A stretch of DNA of 41,819 nucleotides from Bacteroidales bacterium (lineage in GTDB: Bacteria > Bacteroidota > Bacteroidia > Bacteroidales > JAGONC01). Positions 31,725 through 39,770 of this stretch are shown piece by piece. The stretch's first letter is position 1. The number at the start of each line of letters is the position of its first letter. The stretch is from the NCBI GenBank assembly GCA_028716265.1, contig JAQUQD010000020.1, positions 1 through 41,819 of the forward strand. The letters are read 5' to 3'. A model generated the notes under the pieces. The model worked only from the letters and a program-made list of their open reading frames with translations, ran no database searches and was not told the origin of the DNA. Both the position numbers and the translations under genes were made by a program.

Positions 31725-33659
31725 TTACCTGAGTTCAAAGAATTCCACGGTACAGGTGGATATTTCCAGTGGTTTTTTTTCAATATTCCACAAGTAGGTC
31801 ACAAAGGTGTGTGCAGAATCCGGAAGCAGGGCTATGAATAATCCGCTGACCACATCGCTGTTCTCTGCTTTCCATGCTGTACGCTGCCAATCCAGTGGGA
31901 TCCGCTCATAGCACAGCGTTGCGCGGTCTTTGTCAAAGGCGGTGAAGACGATCCAGGCACGGAGCGGCTTCGCCGATGATATGATAGAGAGTCTGTAACC
32001 CGCATATAAGGATTTACCCTTCAGGGTATCGGCAGAACCTTGTGCGAAGCTGATAAATTCTTCCGATGTGCTGACGTTGCTGATCTGAAAGGAAGAGACG
32101 GGTAAGCGTAAAGCTGGCGTTTTCCGTTTGAACAGGTAAAAACCGGTTTGAGGATCGTAATCCAGCGAATCGTATGTGTTGAGCCAGTCAGGATTCTCCG
32201 TGATACCGGCAATCTGGTAATCAGCGATGGTTCCCGGATAATCTGAATACTGGATGATCCCGGCAGGGCCACCGTGCCTGAAGTTCTGGTAAGCCCACTG
32301 CATCTCGCGGCCTCTGTAACCACCTATGGTGGCGGGATACCCGTTCACCGGCTGGTCAGATCGAACCCTCTGGTAGAAACGCTCGGGGATCCGCTCATTT
32401 TCGAAGGAGACATGCGAGAAGTTGACATTCATTCCAAAGGTGACAGGGATGATCAGCAGCGGCAGCGCCAAAAGGGTGATCCAGCGTTTATTGGTCCTGT
32501 AGACGGCCGCATCGATCGTGAAGATGGCTGTTCCAATGAGCAATGGGTAGTAGTACAATGCGGTCCGGGATTCGTGGTAGTTGATACCGAAGATCCAGTG
32601 TGCCGTCAGGGCACCGATGATATTCCCACCCATAAGGTAGAGGAAAAGGTAATGGTAACTGAACCATTGGTTGAGCGGTCGGTGGGAAATATTCCAAACA
32701 AGGTAAAAAACCAGCGAAACGGATAGCAGAATGCATGCATACCAGAAAGCTACGGCCTGACCACTTTCAAACAATAAGCCCGAAAGTGAACGAAACGTTG
32801 TTGTGATCAGTCCTTCCGATGAACCGTAATAAAGTGCTCCATGGCTTTTAAGGTAGAACAGGTAGGTTGTGAAGAAGGCAGTGGGGAGGAAGGAGAGGAG
32901 TAGAAATGAGAGAGTAGAGATGGGTGTGGGTGTGAGTGTGGGGGTGGAATATTTTTTATTACCGGAGGTGGAAAAGAGTTGGGGTGGTGAAGGCAAACGG
33001 AGTTTTGGAATTTGATTACTTGAATTTGTTTGGAATTTGGATTTTGGAATTTGGGATTTTTGTCTCCTTGTGTTTTGGATGAAAATAACGACCAGAATGA
33101 TCTGCAGAAGGATAAATGCGTACATCAAATTAAGATTGGAACCGACGGAGAGCATTCCATAGAGAAGGGCCAGGCTGTAATTTTTAACTGAAAATTTAAA
33201 CATCAGGCAGTTCAGGTACCAGCAGGAGCCCAGCAAAAATGCCATGGACATCCCATATCCCCTTGTCAGGGAAAAGAACTCAAGGAAATTATGGGCAAAC
33301 AGCATCGAGAGGATAAAGCTCCAGCGCAGAAAAGGCAACTGAATCTGCCGGGCGAATTTCCAGACAAAAAAGACGAACAGGGGAAACGACAGAACGTTAG
33401 GCAGCCGCAGGGCCAGGGGAGAAGAGCCGAGAATTTTATAAGAAATCCATGTAAGTGCCGAATTCAAAAGGTGATTGTTCGCATCCAGGTGCGAATGGAA
33501 GGGCAGGAATGAATTCGTATGAATATAGTGAAAAAAAGTGGCAATCTCATCGTAGATCAGAGGTACACAGATGGCTCTCGCCCATATATAGATCCACAAC
33601 AGAAAAGAAATGCTCCAGAAAAGAATCGCTTCCCTGTTCCGGTTGCCTGACAGATTCAT
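31725..33659 (-). CDS. GT-C fold membrane glycosyltransferase (GT39/PMT-like)
   Basis: The 644-residue polytopic protein has the build of PMT/ArnT-type glycosyltransferases. An acidic pair in the first outer loop (IYDEIATFFHYI) is followed by SHLDANNHLLNSALTWI and then many membrane helices, with a soluble C-terminal periplasmic domain of about 200 residues. It should move a sugar from a polyprenyl phosphate carrier to a lipid or protein acceptor outside the inner membrane. At about residues 200-260 there is a low-complexity insert (KSQIPKSKF..., then Pro/Thr-rich TPTLTPTPIST). Its DNA looks like intergenic repeat sequence, and it falls in a loop between helices. The gene is convergent with copA. 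Confidence 0.82.
   Translation of the reverse strand: MNLSGNRNREAILFWSISFLLWIYIWARAICVPLIYDEIATFFHYIHTNSFLPFHSHLDANNHLLNSALTWISYKILGSSPLALRLPNVLSFPLFVFFVWKFARQIQLPFLRWSFILSMLFAHNFLEFFSLTRGYGMSMAFLLGSCWYLNCLMFKFSVKNYSLALLYGMLSVGSNLNLMYAFILLQIILVVIFIQNTRRQKSQIPKSKFQTNSSNQIPKLRLPSPPQLFSTSGNKKYSTPTLTPTPISTLSFLLLSFLPTAFFTTYLFYLKSHGALYYGSSEGLITTTFRSLSGLLFESGQAVAFWYACILLSVSLVFYLVWNISHRPLNQWFSYHYLFLYLMGGNIIGALTAHWIFGINYHESRTALYYYPLLIGTAIFTIDAAVYRTNKRWITLLALPLLIIPVTFGMNVNFSHVSFENERIPERFYQRVRSDQPVNGYPATIGGYRGREMQWAYQNFRHGGPAGIIQYSDYPGTIADYQIAGITENPDWLNTYDSLDYDPQTGFYLFKRKTPALRLPVSSFQISNVSTSEEFISFAQGSADTLKGKSLYAGYRLSIISSAKPLRAWIVFTAFDKDRATLCYERIPLDWQRTAWKAENSDVVSGLFIALLPDSAHTFVTYLWNIEKKPLEISTCTVEFFELR
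32885..33062. repeat. Low-complexity insert inside the glycosyltransferase gene
   Basis: The plus strand reads GGTGTGGGTGTGAGTGTGGG then runs of TTTGGAATTTGGATTTTGGAATTTGG. Similar TTTGGAATTT words occur in the non-coding DNA before ATG 25500. The insert keeps the frame open and encodes a Lys/Pro/Thr/Ser-rich loop. Confidence 0.6.
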
Positions 33660-33719
33660 GGGTTCAGTTGTTCATGACAGATGAACGCAAGTTAAGAAAA
33701 TCATCAATGGGAAAGGGAA

Positions 33720-34616
33720 TCACTGGATAATTTGGATCGTGTTCTTTTCGGTATCTTCGGTGATGAGGAAAGAAGTGTACCAGGCGGCCGATTTTGAAGT
33801 GATCTCTTGCAGGAGCTGTGAATGATTTGTTTTTAATGATTCGCAGAGGGATTGAATGTCATCTGTCTGGAAAGTTATTTTGCAGATCCCACTGATCACA
33901 TCTTTTTTTATGCCCGCATGCCCGGTTTCCTTAACAGGATCTTCACCCGACGTGTCTTTCAGAAGTTCAATAATAAAACCGTCGGCATACAGCTGTCTTA
34001 CGTAGATGCCCCTGTCAGATACTTCCCACTTACGGGTAAACGTGAAATCCAGGTTCTGTTCATACCAGTTGATCTCCGATTCAATATCGGACACTTTTAT
34101 CCCAATGAGGTACGGGCGTATTTCACGCGCATCCATGGATTTAGCCGAGGCGATGATCTGAATGAGCGTGCTGTCAGGATCATAGAGATCAAAATAGGTA
34201 TACCCGCTGATTTCACTGTTGATGACTCCATTAACCTGATCCGGATGCTTCTGCTTCAACTCCTGGTAAAAGTCATCAAATCCGGTGATCAAAAAACCCA
34301 TCTTATAGTAGCCGTAATTCGATGCACCGGCTACGGAAGGCATCTGACTGCCGGTGGCCGTACTTTGGATGAGTTCAATATAAAAGTCTTTCCGTTTTAA
34401 GACCGCTATTTTTGTTTTCTGCTTGATAAAAGTATACCTGTCATCCATTTCAAAACCAAGCATCTCTTTGTACCAGGAGACGGATCGGTCAAGACTGCTG
34501 ACCTGGAGGGTGATGAGGGATGGTTTGACCTGCCTGGGAGGCTGGGCATCAGCCGAATGGTTGAATAAGAATACAATGGTAAATAAAGCTAAGATAAAGG
34601 ATAATCTGCGCTTCAT
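33720..34616 (-). CDS. Exported two-domain VOC (glyoxalase/bleomycin-resistance fold) protein
   Basis: I start at ATG 34616 (MKRRLSFILALFTIVFLFNHSADAQ), giving a signal peptide; the track start adds 12 residues. The 298-residue product has two VOC modules. The first opens SLITLQVSSLDRSVSWYKEMLGFEM and the second opens PYLIGIKVSDIESEINWYEQNLDFTF, each with closing strands such as YFDLYDPDSTLIQIIAS and FLITEDTEKNTIQIIQ. Most VOC proteins are cytosolic, so export is unusual. Metal ligands are not clear, so it may bind instead of catalyse. Its partner or substrate is unknown. The gene follows the helical-repeat gene by about 60 bases on the same strand. Confidence 0.85.
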   Translation of the reverse strand: MKRRLSFILALFTIVFLFNHSADAQPPRQVKPSLITLQVSSLDRSVSWYKEMLGFEMDDRYTFIKQKTKIAVLKRKDFYIELIQSTATGSQMPSVAGASNYGYYKMGFLITGFDDFYQELKQKHPDQVNGVINSEISGYTYFDLYDPDSTLIQIIASAKSMDAREIRPYLIGIKVSDIESEINWYEQNLDFTFTRKWEVSDRGIYVRQLYADGFIIELLKDTSGEDPVKETGHAGIKKDVISGICKITFQTDDIQSLCESLKTNHSQLLQEITSKSAAWYTSFLITEDTEKNTIQIIQ

Positions 34617-34677
34617 ATGGGTAGGAGTTTCGTGGAAAACGTAAATATGCAAAGATTTAGTACATAAATGATAAGAT

Positions 34678-35196
34678 TTATTTACGATGTAACCGATGAA
34701 TTATTTTTTTGCCACGTGTGTTGAAAGAGGCCGATTCTTCCGGCAACCGGCTGTTTATCCGTGCCACCAGTTCGGGGGTCAAGCCAGGCTCCTGCCGGGC
34801 TGCCTTGAACAGAATGTCGAGGCTATATGCTTTAACGGCAGGCTTCTCCAACCCGGAGTAAATATATTCGAAACATAGACTTACCAGTTTACTTAGATGT
34901 TCATCATTAAGTGGATAGGGTTGAAAGGTAAAGATCTTCAATACATTCATTTTAACGCCGTCGGTTTTGATATTTTGCAATTTTTCGATCAGTAATGGTA
35001 ACCAGGGTCTGATCATTTCCGGATTTTTCTGACTGGTTTCAGAAATCACACGGGAAGCCCGGTTGGATACCTGAGGTTTCTCCTTAAGTGCCAAAGCAAC
35101 TATTTCATCAAACAAGTGCGGGTGTTCCTGAACCATTTGAACAACCTGTTCGATGGTTCGTTTGGAACTATCGAAAAACAGAGACTCGAGGGACAT
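34678..35196 (-). CDS. HEAT-like helical-repeat protein
   Basis: I choose ATG 35196 (MSLESLFFDSSKRTIEQVVQ); the track extension overlaps the FISUMP protein's end and is not protein-like. The 172-residue protein consists of paired helices (VVQMVQEHPHLFDEIVALALKE, ASRVISETSQKNPEMIRPWLPLLIEKL, LSKLVSLCFEYIYSG, AVKAYSLDILFKAARQEPGLTPELVARI) like HEAT/ARM repeats. No signal peptide is present. It starts 22 bases after the FISUMP stop and may be co-transcribed. It probably mediates protein contacts; function unknown. Confidence 0.75.
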   Translation of the reverse strand: MSLESLFFDSSKRTIEQVVQMVQEHPHLFDEIVALALKEKPQVSNRASRVISETSQKNPEMIRPWLPLLIEKLQNIKTDGVKMNVLKIFTFQPYPLNDEHLSKLVSLCFEYIYSGLEKPAVKAYSLDILFKAARQEPGLTPELVARINSRLPEESASFNTRGKKIIHRLHRK

Positions 35197-35218
35197 AGGA
35201 TGTATTTTAGAACACGGA

Positions 35219-38200
35219 TCAATCTTTAATACACCGGATGCTCCAGCCATACCGCGTATCATCATAATCCCTGCACAATCCTTCCATCTGGCATGGGAAA
35301 CTACGCGGCCAGACACCGTTTTCTGTGAATTGTGACGATGACCACAGGGCTGCTCCCTCACCCAGGTTTGTAAAACTCCCGTCCGGATTTCGACTCCCTG
35401 AAGAAAGGGAATTGAATCCTGACAGGTTATCCCCTGCACATCCCTCAGGCCATCCGGAGATGGATTTCAGGTGAGTGCCTGCATCATTACCACGGCATCC
35501 GGTCTTCAACCATTCGGGGTCTCCCACTCCGTAGTGCGTATCAGCAGTTCCTTCCAGTATCCGAAGATCCTCATCGGTCGGGATGTGCCACCCATCCGGG
35601 CAAATGCCCTGGGATCCCTCGTCAGTACTGTACTCCATGGCTTCCTGCCACTGGTACAGACCTCCATAGAGGGTGCAATTCGATGGATCATCATTATAAC
35701 AGTACTTCTCGATCGTTCCATCGTTCGATGGTTCCATTGTTCCTTCTATCATGGTTCCCGCATTCATGTTCTCTGCCAACCAGCACTGGTTTCCGATCTG
35801 CACGGTCTGGTAGGTTTGTCCTTCCCAGGTTACCGTTGGTACACCGGGACATGGTTGACCCTGGGTGATGAATCCGATCGAGCTGCCATAGGCTGTCCCC
35901 ATGCTGTTCGTGGCATAGGCCCTTACATAATATTGGGTACTGGCGCTCAATCCGGTAATATTGCTGGTGAAATCACCTGCTCCAGCTCCATCGGTTGTGT
36001 GATCATCATTTATGGTAGGGAATTCTGATGTGCCCCAGCATACTCCACGGGCAGTGACAGCACTTCCTCCGATGCTTGTCGCATTACCGCCGCTGACAGC
36101 TGAATTTTGAGTGATGTTGGTTATTGCCGCCGTGGTCACCATGGGCAGGCTGGTCTGATTGTTGAGGCAACGTACGGATTGACAAAAATCACCTTTAATA
36201 TCATCCGTCCGGTCAACCTGATCATGCTGATAATTCAAGCCTCTGTCCCAGGCTTTGTCAGTACCCGTTATTTCAGAAGATGTCCAGTAAGCGCTGTACT
36301 GGTTTATATAACCAAATCCATTCTGGGGCCAGCAGAATCCGCCCGGGAGACTTGAAAAGCCGTAAGCGTCCGTTCCGCCTCCATTATCGTTCCAACCTGC
36401 AATGGACTTGAGGTTATTTCCAGCATCAAAACCCATGCTGCCTCTGTTTTCCCAGATCGTATCGCCGACACCATACTGGCTGTCGACGGTACCTAGCAAC
36501 ACTTTCCACTCATCATCCGAAGCGATGTGCCAGCCTGTCGGACAGATAGCCTGTGCACCCTGCTGGGAAACGTACTGCATCATCTCGTTCCATAAATATA
36601 AGCCTCCATAGAGGGTACAGTTAGCGGTATCGTTATCGTAACAATATTTTTCGATAGTTCCATTATCTGATTGTTGTTCAGTGATATTAATCATAGTCCC
36701 CACATTCAGGTTCTCTTTGAGCCAGCACTGGCTGCCGATCATTACGGTATGATAGGTACTACCCTGCCACACCACCGTTGCACCTCCGGGGCAGGATACG
36801 CCGGGAGTCGTGAAAGCGAACTGGTTTCCGTATCTTGTCCCTGTGCTGTTGGTGGCATAAGCACGGACATAATAATGCGTTGCATTGACTAAACCGGTCA
36901 GGTCACTTGTAAATTCCCCTGTGCCGGTACCATCCGCTGTGAAATTGTCTGAAAGAGTGGGATTTTCGTTTGTACTCCATACCACTCCACGGGCAGTGAC
37001 CGGATCACCTCCATCACCTGTGATGGTGCCGCCACTGGTCGCTGTTGATCCGGTGATATTTGTCAGATTTTTGGTGGTGATCATGGGTGGATCGGTTCCC
37101 GGACCTTTTATGCAACGAAGGGACAATCCATTTCCTGTTGCGAGTGTGTTTCGCCCGATCTGAGGGGAGCCGCTACCCAAATGACGAGAATAACTTGATT
37201 CTGAACCAATGGATGAAAATGCCCAGAAATAGGCGCTGCTGTCTCGTCCATTAAAACTATCCCCTTCCACCAGCCGGCCTGCAGGTAATGCATGAAATCC
37301 GAATGTATCTGTTCCATTTCCGCTATCGCTCCAGCCTGCTGTGGCCCGAAGCCTTCTACCCGCATTGGATCCTCTCCACCCGGTCAGGTCCCATTGAGGA
37401 TCTCCCACAGCATAGAGACTATCCACCGTACCCTCAAGGATCTTGTATTCCTCATCAGAGGGTACATGCCATCCTTTGGGACAGATCCCCTGAGATCCGG
37501 GATAGGTTGAGTGCTGCATCAGCTCGCTCCAGGAGTAAAGTCCTCCATAGGCAGTACAATTCGTTTCCTCGTCGTTATAGCAGTACTTCTCAATGGTTCC
37601 ATTATCTGATTGCTCCGTTGTTCCATCAATCCTGATTCCCACGTTCAGGTTCTCTGCCATCCAGCACTGGTCACCGATGCGGACCGCCAGATACTGCTTC
37701 CCATCCCTTGAGTCGGTCAGCGGATCGCAGAACACGTACTGCCTGCTGATACTGTCCATCCATGCCGATTCATCGGTCAGTTCAATGGTGATCCCTCCTT
37801 TTATGACCTGTTTCCTGAATTTGATCTTCTGATTGGCAAAATCAAAGCTGGTGATGGCAAAAAGGGTATCTGAGATCCCAGCTTCTCCACTCACACTGAA
37901 TTTTTCTCCGGTGCTGGTCACTCCCTCAACTTCCAGGGTATCGGCCCAGAGTTTGACTTTTTTTTCTACAAAGTCTCCATAGATAAGTGGTTCAGGTGTT
38001 TCCGAATTAGCTATGTAGAGTTTGTTGGAGCCCATTTCATTCGCACCTGCCATATCGCCAAGAAAGACATTGTCGTTTCCTTCCGTGCTATTCATTCCTG
38101 CAGCCCTTCCAACATAGGTGTTAAATGAACCTGAAGTATTGAGATTACCGGCTGACAGTCCGACGAATACATTTCTTTTACCGGTTGTATTATAAGACCC

Positions 38201-39574
38201 TGCATTTGGTCCAATGAACGTATTTCGATCACCTGTTGTATTCCTAGTACCATTATTCCATCCCAGGAACACATTATAATTTCCGGTTGTATTGGCACTC
38301 CCTGCCTGGTATCCTACCATTACACCCCAATTTCCTCTATTATGAGCCCCTGCTTCATAGCCGATCATCACATTGTTGGCACCATTTGATTCAGCCACAA
38401 CTGCCCGTGTTCCAAGATAAACGTTTCTTGATCCATGGGTAGCATATCCTGCATTATCTCCCACAATGGTGTTTTCCAGCTGGTTTCTGATATCAATCCT
38501 GCTGGCATGGAACCGCAGGAGCTGGTCGTCGAACTTGCCATAAATCAGCGGCTCGGAAGTTTCTGAGTTGGATATGTAAAGCCGGTTTGATTCAACTTCA
38601 TTAGCACCTGCGAAATTTCCGATGAATACATTATTATTGCCTTCGACAGTTTTCCACCCGGCACACCTGCCGATATAGGTATTAAAGGATCCTGTCGTAT
38701 TTGCTCCTCCTGCTGACAGCCCGATAAAGGTATTCCGTTGCCCGCTGGTATTTAACCACCCGGCATTGGTTCCCAGAAATGTATTCGCTGTGCCGGTTGT
38801 ATTTTGCCAGCCTGTCTGCATTCCAATGGCTACATTGTAATGCCCGGAAGTGTTCGCATTACCTGCCTGATCCCCAATGAAAACATTACTGCGCCCCATC
38901 GTGTTGTTTTGGCCGGCAAGGCGGCCCAGATATACATTTTGAGTACCACCTGCGTTGCTCTCCCCACTGTGCTCACCGATAAAGATGTTATTATCCGGAT
39001 TGAGGATCTCCACCCGTTTATCCATGAACCGCCATTGTTCCTGCCCGCCAGTGTATATCCGTATGATGTCCTCATCCGGATTTTCTTCCGCTTCGATCTT
39101 TGTATCTCCGTCGCGGTCGCGGATCCCTGATGAGGCAGCGGCATCCTCCGCGTGCAGGGCATAGGGCACGGCCAGCAGCTGGGTGGTACCCAGCGCCACG
39201 AAATTGCTTCCTCCGGATGTATCTGCCTCAATTTTAATGTAATAGCTTTGCGAGCCCCACGACAGAGTATCCATGATCCCGCTGACCGTGGTACCGTTGC
39301 CGATCTCCAGGTTCACCAGCCCGAAGAAGTTGGTGGTCTGCTGGTGCGTCTCCTGGTAGCTCACCGGTCCCTGATCGCTTCCCAGCAGCAGGCTGATGCG
39401 GAAACTGGTCAGCTGATAGGCCAGCGGTTCACCATTGCTGTTGCGGACCACGGCCTGGTAGCTGAAGCTGTGAGGGGTCTGGGCTGAGAGGAGAGAGGAG
39501 AAGGGAAAGGAGAGAGGAGAGAGGAGAGAGGAGAAAGAAATGGATAAATAAATAATGAGAAATATTTTTTTCAT
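35219..39574 (-). CDS. Large surface protein: stalk with 17-residue repeats and three FISUMP domains
   Basis: The 1451-residue protein has a signal peptide ending LLSAQ. An N-terminal module of ~120 residues (HSFSYQAVVRNSNGEPL...LLAVPYALHA) is common on Bacteroidota tail-fibre-like surface proteins. Two blocks of 17-residue repeats follow (about 196-322 and 368-510) of the type GxxAGxxNTTGxxNTF(I/L), which look like YadA-head-type left-handed beta-roll repeats. Three FISUMP modules follow at about 620-820, 928-1138 and 1241-1451. Each has (R/Q)IG(D/N/S)QCW.(A/K)ENLN.G, a CP.GWH(V/I).(S/T)D(D/E)E core and a final S(L/V/I)RC(I/L). They are separated by two Fn3-like domains (VTARGVVWSTNENPTLSDN...YYVRAYATNS). 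It probably extends from the cell as an adhesin. The usual endosialidase-type (S74) chaperone end is missing. Confidence 0.87.
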   Translation of the reverse strand: MKKIFLIIYLSISFSSLLSPLSFPFSSLLSAQTPHSFSYQAVVRNSNGEPLAYQLTSFRISLLLGSDQGPVSYQETHQQTTNFFGLVNLEIGNGTTVSGIMDTLSWGSQSYYIKIEADTSGGSNFVALGTTQLLAVPYALHAEDAAASSGIRDRDGDTKIEAEENPDEDIIRIYTGGQEQWRFMDKRVEILNPDNNIFIGEHSGESNAGGTQNVYLGRLAGQNNTMGRSNVFIGDQAGNANTSGHYNVAIGMQTGWQNTTGTANTFLGTNAGWLNTSGQRNTFIGLSAGGANTTGSFNTYIGRCAGWKTVEGNNNVFIGNFAGANEVESNRLYISNSETSEPLIYGKFDDQLLRFHASRIDIRNQLENTIVGDNAGYATHGSRNVYLGTRAVVAESNGANNVMIGYEAGAHNRGNWGVMVGYQAGSANTTGNYNVFLGWNNGTRNTTGDRNTFIGPNAGSYNTTGKRNVFVGLSAGNLNTSGSFNTYVGRAAGMNSTEGNDNVFLGDMAGANEMGSNKLYIANSETPEPLIYGDFVEKKVKLWADTLEVEGVTSTGEKFSVSGEAGISDTLFAITSFDFANQKIKFRKQVIKGGITIELTDESAWMDSISRQYVFCDPLTDSRDGKQYLAVRIGDQCWMAENLNVGIRIDGTTEQSDNGTIEKYCYNDEETNCTAYGGLYSWSELMQHSTYPGSQGICPKGWHVPSDEEYKILEGTVDSLYAVGDPQWDLTGWRGSNAGRRLRATAGWSDSGNGTDTFGFHALPAGRLVEGDSFNGRDSSAYFWAFSSIGSESSYSRHLGSGSPQIGRNTLATGNGLSLRCIKGPGTDPPMITTKNLTNITGSTATSGGTITGDGGDPVTARGVVWSTNENPTLSDNFTADGTGTGEFTSDLTGLVNATHYYVRAYATNSTGTRYGNQFAFTTPGVSCPGGATVVWQGSTYHTVMIGSQCWLKENLNVGTMINITEQQSDNGTIEKYCYDNDTANCTLYGGLYLWNEMMQYVSQQGAQAICPTGWHIASDDEWKVLLGTVDSQYGVGDTIWENRGSMGFDAGNNLKSIAGWNDNGGGTDAYGFSSLPGGFCWPQNGFGYINQYSAYWTSSEITGTDKAWDRGLNYQHDQVDRTDDIKGDFCQSVRCLNNQTSLPMVTTAAITNITQNSAVSGGNATSIGGSAVTARGVCWGTSEFPTINDDHTTDGAGAGDFTSNITGLSASTQYYVRAYATNSMGTAYGSSIGFITQGQPCPGVPTVTWEGQTYQTVQIGNQCWLAENMNAGTMIEGTMEPSNDGTIEKYCYNDDPSNCTLYGGLYQWQEAMEYSTDEGSQGICPDGWHIPTDEDLRILEGTADTHYGVGDPEWLKTGCRGNDAGTHLKSISGWPEGCAGDNLSGFNSLSSGSRNPDGSFTNLGEGAALWSSSQFTENGVWPRSFPCQMEGLCRDYDDTRYGWSIRCIKD
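38045..38473 (-). repeat. Second block of 51-bp (17-residue) stalk repeats in the FISUMP protein
   Basis: Units such as GYQAGSANTTGNYNVFL, GPNAGSYNTTGKRNVFV and GLSAGNLNTSGSFNTYV repeat every 17 residues. Coordinates are estimated from residue counts. Confidence 0.75.
38609..38989 (-). repeat. First block of 51-bp (17-residue) stalk repeats in the FISUMP protein
   Basis: Units such as GRLAGQNNTMGRSNVFI, GMQTGWQNTTGTANTFL and GTNAGWLNTSGQRNTFI repeat every 17 residues. The two blocks are joined by a segment ending in NRLYISNSETSEPLIYGKF, and the same kind of segment closes the second block (NKLYIANSETPEPLIYGDF). Confidence 0.75.
39483..39540. repeat. Purine-rich GGAGAG repeat encoding the signal peptide of the FISUMP protein
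   Basis: The plus strand is a run of GAGAGGAGAGAGGAGAAGGGAAAGGAGAGAGG units. On the minus strand it codes the Ser/Leu/Pro hydrophobic core SFSSLLSPLSFPFSSLLS of the signal peptide. Shorter copies occur at about 41566-41582 in the paralogue and in non-coding DNA at about 9096 and 11966. Confidence 0.7.
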
Positions 39575-39644
39575 GGTTATAGGATTTAGGATGATTTATG
39601 CCTATGCTGAAAGTCCGAAAAGTAAGAAGTGATCTGTGATTTGT

Positions 39645-39652
39645 CAAATATA
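39645..39652 (-). promoter_or_regulatory. Promoter -7 element (TATATTTG) of the FISUMP protein gene
   Basis: The minus strand reads TATATTTG, fitting TAnnTTTG, 70 bases before ATG 39574. No convincing -33 element at standard spacing. Confidence 0.4.
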
Positions 39653-39669
39653 TTTCTATTACAATTATC

Positions 39670-39720
39670 TCAGGTCAGTCATTCTACAACATGAGCATCC
39701 CACTGACTATTCTGACCTGA
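39670..39720. terminator. 9-bp inverted repeat downstream of the E-set surface protein
   Basis: TCAGGTCAG and CTGACCTGA are exact reverse complements 33 bases apart, placed 50 to 100 bases after the stop at 39771 on the minus strand. It may be a weak terminator or a binding site. Confidence 0.3.
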
Positions 39721-39770
39721 TCCCTGACTGTTTTTCTATGACGTGAGATGTACAGAGATGGATGACCTCA

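Larger units (their letters stand above)
39575..39770. other. Intergenic region between the two surface-protein genes
   Basis: About 196 bases with a 9-base inverted repeat (TCAGGTCAG 39670-39678 / CTGACCTGA 39712-39720), which could end the upstream transcript, and a minus-strand TATATTTG at 39645-39652 as a likely promoter of the downstream gene. No gene seen. Confidence 0.5.
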
